This document shows positions 1-7,492 of a DNA stretch of 49,434 nucleotides, one piece after another. This DNA comes from CAIKZD01 sp041675165 (lineage in GTDB: Bacteria > Patescibacteriota > Minisyncoccia > Moranbacterales > UBA2206). The stretch spans positions 1 through 49,434 of the forward strand of contig JBAYUI010000006.1 in the NCBI GenBank assembly GCA_041675165.1, written 5' to 3'. Made by a program: the position numbers and the translations under genes. The notes below the pieces were generated by a model, which was not told the DNA's origin, made no database searches, and worked only from the letters and a program-made list of their open reading frames with translations. The first letter of the stretch is position 1. Each line of letters opens with the position of its first letter.

Positions 1-40
1 AGTTTCCGCTTTTCTTTGGAAAAGTTTCTTGGGGAATACA

Positions 41-295
41 ATGAATCTGAAAGATATTGAAAACAGTTCTAAAAAAGTTTGGAAAGGAGCGACAGAAAAT
101 CTAAGCATAAACGAGGCCAGTGCGGACACTGTTTCACCCATTCCGATCTATTCTCCTGCCCCGATCCATACCCCCCCTGCTTCATGTTGGAGTCCGTGTG
201 CCGGTGATGGAGAAGGTTGTTCGGATAGTAGTGACAGCGGCGGTGGTAGTGACAGCGGCGGCGATGACGATGGTGGTGGTGGTTGCGGCTATTAA
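41..295 (+). CDS. small Gly/Cys-rich protein, unknown function
   Basis: A protein of 84 residues that I do not recognise. The first third is charged and helical-looking. The middle is Pro-rich (PIPIYSPAPIHTPP). The end is a low-complexity tail of Ser, Asp, Gly and Cys that finishes in GGGGCGY. There is no signal peptide or membrane segment. I chose the ATG at 41 because GGGGAA lies just upstream; an in-frame TTG at 29 is the alternative. It is followed closely by two membrane-anchored C39-like/TPR proteins and a Cys-rich TPR protein, all on the same strand, so an operon is likely. A small Cys/Gly-rich peptide next to C39-like proteins recalls peptide-maturation loci, but no leader or cleavage motif is visible and that link is only inference. 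The four cysteines suggest disulfides or metal binding. Confidence 0.55.
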   Translation: MNLKDIENSSKKVWKGATENLSINEASADTVSPIPIYSPAPIHTPPASCWSPCAGDGEGCSDSSDSGGGSDSGGDDDGGGGCGY

Positions 296-332
296 GGATA
301 AACTGATTTGAAATTGAAATAAAAATAAAAAA

Positions 333-1508
333 ATGGAAATGTTTGAATCTAAGCCAAGAGGCAAAATATTGATTATAGTTGGACTTATTGTTGTAGTGTC
401 CCTTTTTGCAATCGGGTCTTTTTTAATCTCCAAAAAAAATATGCTTTCTGATTTACCGATGACCGGCGCTGTTTCGACCAAAAACGCGTATCTTATCTCA
501 GGAGTCCCGTTCTATGGCGTGCATAATCATTTTGATAGAAGCTTGTCAGTGCCTGTCAATAGCGTGGCTTCCATTATGGAATATTGGGAACCGGGGAGAT
601 CCAGTTCTTCAGATATGCAAGAAGTTATTTCCAAACAACAAGGCGGTGCGATGAATGAGGTTGTTTCTTTTTTCTCCCGACGGGATTTTTCCGCGAAGGT
701 TCTGAAGCTTCCACTAACCGATCTCAAGAAATATATCAATCCGGAAGTCAAGACTCCCTTGCTTCTCTTTTTGCCAATCTCAGTCGATCAACCGGCGGCA
801 TTGGCCTATGCTCCATCTGCGGTGATGATCGGTCTTGATGAGAAAGAGCAAAAACTGACCTTTCACAATTACTGGCTGGGCAATAACTATGAAATGTCAT
901 TCGATGAATTCAATCAATTGGAAAACAAGCTGAGACCTGATCAACGCGATATGTATATCGTGGTGCAGCCGAAAGATCTGGATGAGAAGCTGAAAGGAAT
1001 TTCAGGAAGGAAGACGGAAAACTATCCTGCCAGAACGGAAATTATGCGGAATGGGGAACAGATGTTCAAGGATTATGCAGTCGGGTCGGGAGGAGCGTAT
1101 GAGTCTAAGATGTTTGACGTTGCTTTAGATTTTCTTTCTCGCGTGGAAAAATCTCCGAATTTCAATGAATTTTTTCCGCCCTATATGAAGACGATGCTTT
1201 ATTCCAAGATGGCCAGTGCGTACATCGGTGAAAATAATTTCGATAGTGCTTTGGTCTATGCTCAAAAAGCGGCGGCCATCGATCAGGATCTGGATCAGCC
1301 TTTCAAAGATTGGTCGGGAATGAAAATCAATTGGCGTGCCGGCAGTCAATCCCAGCTTTCCGATCCGTACAGCCTCTTGGGTGATATATACAGGCAGCAG
1401 AAAGATTTTCAAAAGGCTGAGGAGAATTATGTCAAAGCGCTCAGTATCGCACCTAGCAGTGCGACGGCCAAGAACGGTATGGAAATAATAAACGCTCTTA
1501 AAAAATAA
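333..1508 (+). CDS. membrane-anchored C39-like pseudo-peptidase with TPR tail (copy A)
   Basis: This protein has 391 residues. A short cytoplasmic N-terminus and one membrane helix (about residues 11-33) precede an extracytoplasmic region. Residues 55-215 read like a C39-type papain-fold domain, with the strand GVPFYG, then a helix ending in EYW, and later the strand AVMIGLD. The position of the catalytic Cys (aligned with Cys76 of the next gene) is Val75. The usual His before the IGxD strand is not there, so the domain is probably inactive. Residues 285-390 contain TPR-like helix pairs. From about residue 130 onward it is closely similar to the next gene, so the two are tandem duplicates. 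It probably acts as a surface binding or scaffold protein. No Shine-Dalgarno is seen. Fold assignment is inference from motif layout. Confidence 0.7.
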   Translation: MEMFESKPRGKILIIVGLIVVVSLFAIGSFLISKKNMLSDLPMTGAVSTKNAYLISGVPFYGVHNHFDRSLSVPVNSVASIMEYWEPGRSSSSDMQEVISKQQGGAMNEVVSFFSRRDFSAKVLKLPLTDLKKYINPEVKTPLLLFLPISVDQPAALAYAPSAVMIGLDEKEQKLTFHNYWLGNNYEMSFDEFNQLENKLRPDQRDMYIVVQPKDLDEKLKGISGRKTENYPARTEIMRNGEQMFKDYAVGSGGAYESKMFDVALDFLSRVEKSPNFNEFFPPYMKTMLYSKMASAYIGENNFDSALVYAQKAAAIDQDLDQPFKDWSGMKINWRAGSQSQLSDPYSLLGDIYRQQKDFQKAEENYVKALSIAPSSATAKNGMEIINALKK

Positions 1509-1529
1509 GATTCATCTCGCAATGTATTT

Positions 1530-2747
1530 ATGGAAAACGAAACAAAAAACAAAAAAATATTTTGGTTAGTAGCGCTAGTGATCATCCTATTGGCTTCGGG
1601 AGTATATTTTATATTTATGTTGAAAAATATCAATAAGAATGAGCGTTCAACCGCCGCCGCGGGAAATTATGTGGTGCCGAATGTTCCATATTTCGGAATG
1701 TATGATCATAAGGGATCTTTTTCTTTCGTGTGCGGATATACGGGCGGAGATTTTTGCATCTCAGCTTTAGAGATTTTGGAATATTGGAATCCCGGGCAGA
1801 ATAATATCAGGGCTGTTTGCGACAGGCTCAAAGAAGGTATTTCCAGTCAGGAAAATGTTTCACTTGTTGCGCCTTACAATCTTGTTCAGATGTTTGAGGA
1901 AAAAGGTTTTTCTGCTCAAATGATGAAGCTCTCCTTGACTGATCTTAAGAAGTACGTCAATTCCGAAGCCAAGACGCCATTGATGCTTTTTCTGCCGATC
2001 TCCAATGACCAGCCTGATTCTATTTCATATTATCCTGCCACCGTTCTCATCGGGGTCGATGAAAAAGCTCAGAAGCTTACCCTGCACAGTTACTGGTTGG
2101 GCAATAATTATGAACTCTCTTTTGATGAGTTCAATCAATTGGAGAACAAATTGCAACCGGATCAACGCGATGCCTATGTCGTGGTGCAACCGAAAAATTT
2201 GGATGAGAAGCTGAAAGAAATTTCGGAAAGAAAAATTGCGGCCTATCCGGCTAGGACCTCTATTATGCAAAACGGGGAAGAAATGTTCAAAAACTATGCA
2301 ATCGGTTCGGGCGGAGCATATAATTCCGGTCTCTGGCCACAAGTTTTGGAATATCTTTCCAAGACGGAAAATGACTCCAACTTCAATGAATTTTTCCCGC
2401 CCTATTTCAAAACGATGCTCTATTATCAAAAAGCCAAAATGTATTTCCTCAAGAACGATTTGGATAATGCCCTGGTCTATGCGCAAAAAGCCGTGGTCAT
2501 CAATCAGGATTTGGATCAATCATTCAAGGATTGGCCGGGATATGAAATAAGCTACAACAGTCCGGATAAGCGAGGCATAGCACCGGAGCCGTATATGATC
2601 CTAGGCGATGTATTGGATAAAAAAGGAGATTTAAAAGGAGCTTTGAACGCCTACAAAGAGGCTTCAAGACTTACGATAGTTTCAAATAAGATCGACGCCA
2701 GCATCAAGAATGTCGAATTGGAGATGGCGCGCAAGGGGATAGAATAG
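1530..2747 (+). CDS. membrane-anchored C39-like protein with TPR tail (copy B)
   Basis: A 405-residue paralogue of the preceding gene, 21 bases downstream. It has one N-terminal membrane helix (about residues 10-31), a C39-like domain (about 48-215) and a C-terminal TPR-like region (about 295-400). It retains a Cys at the expected nucleophile position (GGDFCISA, Cys76), but the His expected ahead of the IGVD strand is replaced (SYYPATVLIGVD), so catalysis is doubtful here too. Blocks such as LTDLKKY, YWLGNNYE, FDEFNQLENK and NEFFPPY are nearly identical between the copies, while the N-terminal lobe has diverged. The VanZ/C39 fusion at 24385 shares the DLKKY helix but keeps both Cys and His. 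I infer a secreted substrate-binding or assembly role. Confidence 0.7.
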   Translation: MENETKNKKIFWLVALVIILLASGVYFIFMLKNINKNERSTAAAGNYVVPNVPYFGMYDHKGSFSFVCGYTGGDFCISALEILEYWNPGQNNIRAVCDRLKEGISSQENVSLVAPYNLVQMFEEKGFSAQMMKLSLTDLKKYVNSEAKTPLMLFLPISNDQPDSISYYPATVLIGVDEKAQKLTLHSYWLGNNYELSFDEFNQLENKLQPDQRDAYVVVQPKNLDEKLKEISERKIAAYPARTSIMQNGEEMFKNYAIGSGGAYNSGLWPQVLEYLSKTENDSNFNEFFPPYFKTMLYYQKAKMYFLKNDLDNALVYAQKAVVINQDLDQSFKDWPGYEISYNSPDKRGIAPEPYMILGDVLDKKGDLKGALNAYKEASRLTIVSNKIDASIKNVELEMARKGIE

Positions 2748-2779
2748 GGCGAATATTTTAAAAAGATATATAAATCAAA

Positions 2780-4033
2780 ATGAAAAAATTCGGGAAAAAT
2801 AAGATAAAGAATTTAAAAATTGCCGGAATATCGATAGCTTCCGTCTTCGTTCTTGTTTTGGCAGTCGGTTTTATCTTCCAGAATCAGATCAGAAAAACCG
2901 CTTCGGACCGTCTTATTACCAGAGGTAACTATTATTTCAATAATGGTGCCTATGATACGAAAAAATCCGAGCGCTATTTCTCTTGGGCTTTGCGACTGAA
3001 CCCGCAAGCGGACGCGGCTTACTATCAATTATCCCGTATTCACTTAGTGGGAAACGAGCTCGATTTAGCGAGAAATGAAATTGACAGATCATTGGCTATC
3101 AACCCCCAGAACCAGCGCGCTTTCTACATCCGAGGCCTTATCAATGCTTATGATAAGAAATATGACGATGCCATTTCAGATTTTCAAAAATTCGTGGCTT
3201 GGGCTCCGGCGGAATGGGCAGGTTATAATGACTTGGCTTGGGTCTATTCTTTGAACAAGGATTTTGAAAATACTAAGAACATTGCTCAAGTAGGATTGGA
3301 TAAGACGGGAGATCGGAATCCATGGCTCTTGGACAATCTTGGAGTGGCCTATATCAATTTAGGAGAGTCGAAAAAGGCGGAAGAAATTTTTGCAAAGGTG
3401 AAAGACATTTCCGGAGATATGACAGCCGAGGAATGGGCAATGGCTTACCCTGGTAATGATCCGTCTTTGGCTGATATGACATTGGGAAAATTCAAAACAG
3501 ATGTTGACACCAATTCCCAATTGGCTTTGGGCGGGTTCATATCCGGCGGTATCGCCGTATCGGCTTGTGGCAGTTCAGGTGGTGGCGGATATAATGGAGC
3601 TTGTGGAATAGGTGGCAGCAAGAATGGTATCGCTGGTTGCAATTCAAAGGAAGATAGCAAACATTGTGGCAATTATATAAATTCTTGCGGAGCGCTTTGT
3701 ACTGGCTCGGGATCTTGCTGTACCCCTAATTGTGCTTGCGCCGCGAGTACTTGCGTGGGAGGCACTTGTGCTGATGGCTGCGGCGGTAGTTGTGCCGGCA
3801 CTAAAGCGCCAACTTACAGCAAGACTTGTTTATATTCGGATACGGGGAATTCTTGCGGTCAGAATAATTGTAATCAGAAGATAATATTAAAGAAGGCTTA
3901 TTGTACTAATGTTCCGAACAATGGATGTGGCAGTCAATATACTTTGCCCATCAGTCAATGCTCATCATTCATCAGTTGTCATGATCAAGAGGTGACTTGT
4001 CCGCCTTGCTCTTGGAAAGAAGTTGCACCGTAG
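2780..4033 (+). CDS. TPR protein with Cys-rich secreted C-terminal domain
   Basis: The protein is 417 residues long. A single membrane helix (about 15-35) is followed by TPR repeats from about 60 to 215 (for example AYYQLSRIHLVGNELDLARN and the next unit with DYDDA-like spacing). About residue 255 onward is low complexity, rich in Gly, Ser and Cys. I count about 23 Cys in the last 155 residues, with runs such as CGSSGGGGYNGACGIGG and CVGGTCADGCGGSCAG. It should face outside the membrane, where the Cys would be disulfide-bonded. The domain is not one I can name. It is the last gene of the apparent four-gene surface cluster and is followed by a DnaA-box-like site and a terminator. Its Gly/Cys style resembles the tail of the first gene in the cluster. 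Confidence 0.7.
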   Translation: MKKFGKNKIKNLKIAGISIASVFVLVLAVGFIFQNQIRKTASDRLITRGNYYFNNGAYDTKKSERYFSWALRLNPQADAAYYQLSRIHLVGNELDLARNEIDRSLAINPQNQRAFYIRGLINAYDKKYDDAISDFQKFVAWAPAEWAGYNDLAWVYSLNKDFENTKNIAQVGLDKTGDRNPWLLDNLGVAYINLGESKKAEEIFAKVKDISGDMTAEEWAMAYPGNDPSLADMTLGKFKTDVDTNSQLALGGFISGGIAVSACGSSGGGGYNGACGIGGSKNGIAGCNSKEDSKHCGNYINSCGALCTGSGSCCTPNCACAASTCVGGTCADGCGGSCAGTKAPTYSKTCLYSDTGNSCGQNNCNQKIILKKAYCTNVPNNGCGSQYTLPISQCSSFISCHDQEVTCPPCSWKEVAP

Positions 4034-4042
4034 TAGAAAAAG

Positions 4043-4051
4043 TTATCCACA
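4043..4051 (+). promoter_or_regulatory. DnaA-box-like site
   Basis: A perfect TTATCCACA inside the longer context AAAAAGTTATCCACAG, directly after the stop of the Cys-rich TPR gene. The same extended context recurs at 38746 and, inverted, at 47091, with a one-base variant at 33417. DnaA binding is inferred from the consensus only. Confidence 0.5.
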
Positions 4052-4058
4052 GCAATAT

Positions 4059-4086
4059 AAAACAGCCTCGAAAAGGCTGTTTTTTT
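4059..4086 (+). terminator. Rho-independent terminator
   Basis: The stem AAACAGCCT/AGGCTGTTT is followed by a run of T. It ends the surface-protein cluster ahead of the nrdR promoter. Confidence 0.85.
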
Positions 4087-4090
4087 GCTG

Positions 4091-4145
4091 TTGGCAGATT
4101 TTTGGGTTGTGGTATAATGGTATTGTAATACACAATATATTGGGT
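4091..4145 (+). promoter_or_regulatory. nrdR promoter with NrdR box
   Basis: TTGGCA (4091-4096), a 16-base spacer and TATAAT (4113-4118) form a promoter. Just downstream, ACACAATATATTGGGT (4130-4145) matches the 16-base NrdR box consensus (ACACWATATATWGTGT) at all but one or two positions. Its place around the transcription start suggests that NrdR represses its own operon. A second box at the usual helical distance upstream is at best weak (the TTGTGGT half near 4107). Confidence 0.7.
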
Positions 4146-4163
4146 TAAATCGATTTATACGAT

Positions 4164-4613
4164 ATGTTTTGTCCATTTTGCAACAATTCGGATACTAAGG
4201 TCGTTGATTCGCGCGAGGCTAATGATGGGAAGGTGACGCGTCGCCGCCGGGAATGCTTGAAATGCAACGCGCGCTTTTCCACTTATGAAGAAGTTGAGTT
4301 GTTGCGCCTTGTCGTTGTGAAGAAAGACGGTCGAAAAGTTGATTATGACAAAATGAAAATCGAATCAGGCATGAGAAAAGCGCTGGAAAAACGCCCCGTA
4401 TCGGAAGAAAAATTTTCGAAGCTCATCGGGGATGTGGAATATTGTCTCAAATCATTGGAGAAGTCAGAAGTGAGTACGCGGGAGATTGGCAAATTGATCT
4501 TGAAAAAATTGCGCGAATTCGATGAAGTGGCTTATGTCAGATTTGCCAGCGTCTACAAGTCATTCGGTTCGATCGAAAGTTTCAAAAAAGAGTTGGACAC
4601 GTTCGATAAATAA
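4164..4613 (+). CDS. nrdR: NrdR transcriptional repressor of ribonucleotide reductase genes
   Basis: A 149-residue protein, the normal family length. An N-terminal zinc ribbon (CPFCNNSDTKVVDSR, then CLKCNARFSTYE) is followed by an ATP-cone domain (about residues 46-140, with VVKKDGRKVDYDKMKI). NrdR senses the ATP/dATP balance and represses nrd operons. It is first in the operon with nrdD 28 bases downstream, and a near-consensus NrdR box lies in its own promoter. There is no Shine-Dalgarno, as for most genes here. The assignment is firm. Confidence 0.97.
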   Translation: MFCPFCNNSDTKVVDSREANDGKVTRRRRECLKCNARFSTYEEVELLRLVVVKKDGRKVDYDKMKIESGMRKALEKRPVSEEKFSKLIGDVEYCLKSLEKSEVSTREIGKLILKKLREFDEVAYVRFASVYKSFGSIESFKKELDTFDK

Positions 4614-4641
4614 ATTTTTAACATAATTAACCAAAACCAGC

Positions 4642-6774
4642 ATGGCTCAAAAAACAAAAATCAAAAAGGGGAAAGTGATCGGAAAGAAAAAGAAAATTGA
4701 GGGGAAAAAAGAAACTGAGAATAAGGTTACTAAAGTCATAAAGAGAAGCGGCAAAGTGGTGGCTTTTGACGAGGCTAAAATTGCCAAAGCGGTCAAAAAG
4801 GCTTTTGCCGAAACCAAAGAAGGCGACGAAAAAGATGCCGCGCGCGTGGCGGAGAAAGTCGCTAAACTTCTCAATAAAAATTTCAAGAAAGGCTATATTC
4901 CGCAGATTGAAGAAGTGCAAGATATGGTCGAGCGGGTGCTGATGATTTTGGATTTTGAAGAAACAGCCAAGGCCTACATCTTGTATCGTGAACAGCATCG
5001 CAAAATCCGTGAGACGGAAGAATCATTGAAAGAAGCGGTTGACTTGGTGGATAAATATATCCAAGAGATCGATTGGAAAGTCAAAGAAAATGCCAATATG
5101 GCCTATTCTTTGCAGGGCCTCAACAATTATGTTTCATCCATCGTGACGGCCAAATATTGGATGAATCGAGTTTATACCAAAGATATCCGCGACGCGCACG
5201 AGGGTGGTGATTTTCACATCCATGATTTGCAGCTTCTGGCAGCCTATTGTTGCGGCTGGGATCTGCAGGATCTGCTCCGGCGCGGTTTCACCGGTGTGAG
5301 CGGCAAAGTGGCTTGCAAGCCGGCCAATCATCTGGGATCAATCTTAGGACAGATGGTCAATTTCACCTACACTACGCAAGGCGAAGTGGCTGGAGCACAG
5401 GCCTTTTCCAATTTTGATACTTTGCTGGCGCCGTTTATCCGCAAGGACAAATTGAATTACGACGAAGTAAAACAAGAGATCCAATCCTATGTTTTCAATA
5501 TGAATGTGTCCACTCGTGTTGGGTTCCAGACACCCTTTTCCAACATCACGATGGACATTACTTGTCCGAAAAATCTGGCCAAGGAGGCGGTGATTATCGG
5601 AGGCGTTCCGCAGAAAGAAACTTATGGTGAGTTCCAGGAAGAAATGAATATGATCAATCGAGCCTTTGCCGAGGTGATGACGGAAGGCGATGCTAATGGG
5701 CGGATCTTTACTTTTCCCATACCGACGTATAATATCGGCAAGGATTTTAATTGGAATGACAAAAGGTTTGATGCGATTTGGGAGATGACAGCTAAATATG
5801 GCATTCCATACTTTGCTAATTTCATCAATTCGGATATGGATCCGGATGACGCGCGTTCAATGTGTTGCCGGCTGCGCTTGGATAATCGCGAATTGCATAA
5901 GCGCGGAGGCGGACTTTTTGGAGCCAATCCTTTGACCGGCTCAATCGGGGTGGTGACGATCAATATGCCTCGTCTCGGGTATCTTTCTAAGAATAAAAAA
6001 GAATTTTATCAGCGGCTTGATTATCTGATGGATGTTGCCAAAGATAGCTTGGAAACAAAGAGAAAATTGGTGGAAAATCTGACTGATAATGGGCTTTACC
6101 CTTACACAAAATTCTATTTGGAGGCGATAAAAATGCGCCGGGGAGAATATTGGGCCAATCATTTTTCCACCATCGGATTGATCGGTATGAACGAAGCTAT
6201 GCTCAACTTGATCGGGAAGGACATTACGACGCGAGAAGGTCAGAAATTGGCAGAAAAAATTCTGGTTCATATGCGCGATCGGATAATCGGATATCAGAAA
6301 GAAACGGGTAATTTGTATAATCTGGAGGCTACGCCCGGAGAGGGTACGGCACATCGCTTAGCCGGCATCGATCGCAAGAAGAATCCGAATATGATTTTTG
6401 CCAATGACAAAGCGGTGAAAAAGGAAGGAGCTGTCCCGTATTATACCAATTCTTCCCAATTGCCGGTCTATTTTACGGAAGATGTTTTCAGTGCTCTAGA
6501 TCTACAGGATAAATTACAGACAAAATATACTGGGGGGACCGTGCTACATGGATTTTTAGGTGAACGGCTGTGGGACATCGAAACGACCAAGAAATTGGTA
6601 CGGAAAATCGCAGAAAATTATTCCTTGCCCTATTTCACTCTCACCCCGACGTTTTCCATCTGTCCGACGCATGGTTATCTGGCCGGAGAGCACACCACTT
6701 GTCCGAAATGCGTGGCTGAGAACAAGGTGACAGAATTTATGGTGGTTGGAGAAGAAAAAAGCTGTTGCAAATAA
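4642..6774 (+). CDS. nrdD: Anaerobic ribonucleoside-triphosphate reductase, catalytic chain lacking the glycyl-radical domain
   Basis: A 710-residue class III reductase that makes dNTPs from NTPs without oxygen. A Lys-rich N-terminus (1-30) is followed by an ATP-cone (about 33-125), then the ten-stranded barrel core with YCCGWDL (Cys203/204) and SMCCRLRLD (Cys408/409), where the thiyl-radical and partner cysteines are expected. The zinc site CPTHGYLAGEHTTCPKC is at 674-690. In ordinary NrdD the next 40-50 residues carry the RVxGYxRPV glycyl-radical loop. Here the chain stops after only 20 more residues, ending SCCK, and no such loop is present. The loop is found in the next gene, 93 bases downstream, so this enzyme appears to be split in two. 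The family assignment is certain; the split is read directly from the sequence. Confidence 0.96.
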   Translation: MAQKTKIKKGKVIGKKKKIEGKKETENKVTKVIKRSGKVVAFDEAKIAKAVKKAFAETKEGDEKDAARVAEKVAKLLNKNFKKGYIPQIEEVQDMVERVLMILDFEETAKAYILYREQHRKIRETEESLKEAVDLVDKYIQEIDWKVKENANMAYSLQGLNNYVSSIVTAKYWMNRVYTKDIRDAHEGGDFHIHDLQLLAAYCCGWDLQDLLRRGFTGVSGKVACKPANHLGSILGQMVNFTYTTQGEVAGAQAFSNFDTLLAPFIRKDKLNYDEVKQEIQSYVFNMNVSTRVGFQTPFSNITMDITCPKNLAKEAVIIGGVPQKETYGEFQEEMNMINRAFAEVMTEGDANGRIFTFPIPTYNIGKDFNWNDKRFDAIWEMTAKYGIPYFANFINSDMDPDDARSMCCRLRLDNRELHKRGGGLFGANPLTGSIGVVTINMPRLGYLSKNKKEFYQRLDYLMDVAKDSLETKRKLVENLTDNGLYPYTKFYLEAIKMRRGEYWANHFSTIGLIGMNEAMLNLIGKDITTREGQKLAEKILVHMRDRIIGYQKETGNLYNLEATPGEGTAHRLAGIDRKKNPNMIFANDKAVKKEGAVPYYTNSSQLPVYFTEDVFSALDLQDKLQTKYTGGTVLHGFLGERLWDIETTKKLVRKIAENYSLPYFTLTPTFSICPTHGYLAGEHTTCPKCVAENKVTEFMVVGEEKSCCK

Positions 6775-6787
6775 ATTTTTTACCATA

Positions 6788-6852
6788 CCGCTTCTAAAGC
6801 GGAAAAAATAATTAAATAAATACCGTTAAAAACTAAAAATAAGTTTTAACGG
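6788..6852 (+). other. two stem-loops between the two halves of nrdD
   Basis: The first stem is CCGCTT/AAGCGG (6788-6802), with an A-rich rather than T-rich 3' flank. The second is CCGTTAAAAACT paired with AGTTTTAACGG (6823-6852), with one bulge. Neither has a T-run, so they look like mRNA processing or stability elements, not terminators. They could set the ratio of the two subunits. Confidence 0.5.
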
Positions 6853-6867
6853 CATAAACAAAAAAAT

Positions 6868-7209
6868 ATGAAAAAGCTCATATGTCATGATTGCCAAAAA
6901 GAGTTGGAAAAAGGGGATGAATTTGTCTTGTATGAAGTCGTGTCTGACAAATTCATCAAGTGCAAAGCCTGCTATCAGAAAGATCCGGTGCTGAAAAATT
7001 TCAAGAAGGCGGAGGTCTATTCCCGCGTTGTCGGCTACATCCGTCCGGTTGCTCAATGGAATGGTGCCAAACAAGCGGAATTCGGAGACAGGAAAGAATT
7101 CAATGTAAATTGCTGTGTACCAGCCAAGAAAAAAACCGTTGTCAAAAAAGCGAAATCGGCGGCTAAGAAAAAAGTGGTTACCAAGAAAAAAGTGACGAAG
7201 AAGAAATAG
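6868..7209 (+). CDS. Separate glycyl-radical subunit of anaerobic ribonucleotide reductase, with zinc ribbon and Lys-rich tail
   Basis: This is a 113-residue protein with three parts. Residues 6-35 hold a zinc-ribbon-like pattern (CHDC then CKAC). Residues 49-78 are the class III reductase glycyl-radical segment, EVYSRVVGYIRPV followed by WN and KQAEF, with Gly56 as the predicted radical site. Residues 84-113 are a Lys/Ala/Val/Thr tail like that of histone H1-like proteins, and similar in style to the 40-residue basic protein at 47249. NrdD just upstream lacks this segment and NrdG is just downstream, so this is most likely the radical-carrying chain of a two-part enzyme. A Cys-Cys pair (82-83) mirrors the CC at the NrdD end. 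The new N-terminal ribbon argues against a simple frameshift in an intact nrdD. Confidence 0.88.
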   Translation: MKKLICHDCQKELEKGDEFVLYEVVSDKFIKCKACYQKDPVLKNFKKAEVYSRVVGYIRPVAQWNGAKQAEFGDRKEFNVNCCVPAKKKTVVKKAKSAAKKKVVTKKKVTKKK

Positions 7210-7229
7210 AACAACCAAGAGAGATAGAG

Positions 7230-7268
7230 GGGCAATAGCTGTCATTATTGATAGCTATTGCCCTTATT
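7230..7268 (+). terminator. Rho-independent terminator
   Basis: An 11-base-pair perfect stem, GGGCAATAGCT/AGCTATTGCCC (7230-7240 with 7253-7263), is followed by TTATTT. It ends the nrdR-nrdD-glycyl-radical transcript before nrdG. Confidence 0.8.
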
Positions 7269-7312
7269 TAAAGATATGGGGCTTAATAATTCTTTAGTAT
7301 TTCATGCGCTGT

Positions 7313-7425
7313 TCAAATAATCAATATTCAATAACCAATACTCATTCAATATCCAATAAATTAACATTCAATTGAATATTTTGATATTTATTATTGAATG
7401 TATATTGAGTATTGAAAATTTGAGG
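7313..7425. repeat. AT-rich iterated-word inverted repeat
   Basis: One arm iterates words like CAATATTCAATAACCAATA; the other arm iterates their complements, such as TATTGAGTATTGAAAATT. The centre is near the palindrome TTCAATTGAA at 7367-7376. It lies between the terminator and nrdG, and no gene is visible in it. Confidence 0.7.
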
Positions 7426-7492
7426 AGCCAAGTTGAACGAAAGATAATTTTTGTTTTATAAATTATTAATTATCTCAGTTAATTTAAATATT

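Noticed and set aside
6774..6868. Simple frameshift explaining the split nrdD
   Set aside because: The downstream chain has its own ATG and an added 45-residue zinc-ribbon module before the radical loop, which a frameshift in a normal nrdD would not create.
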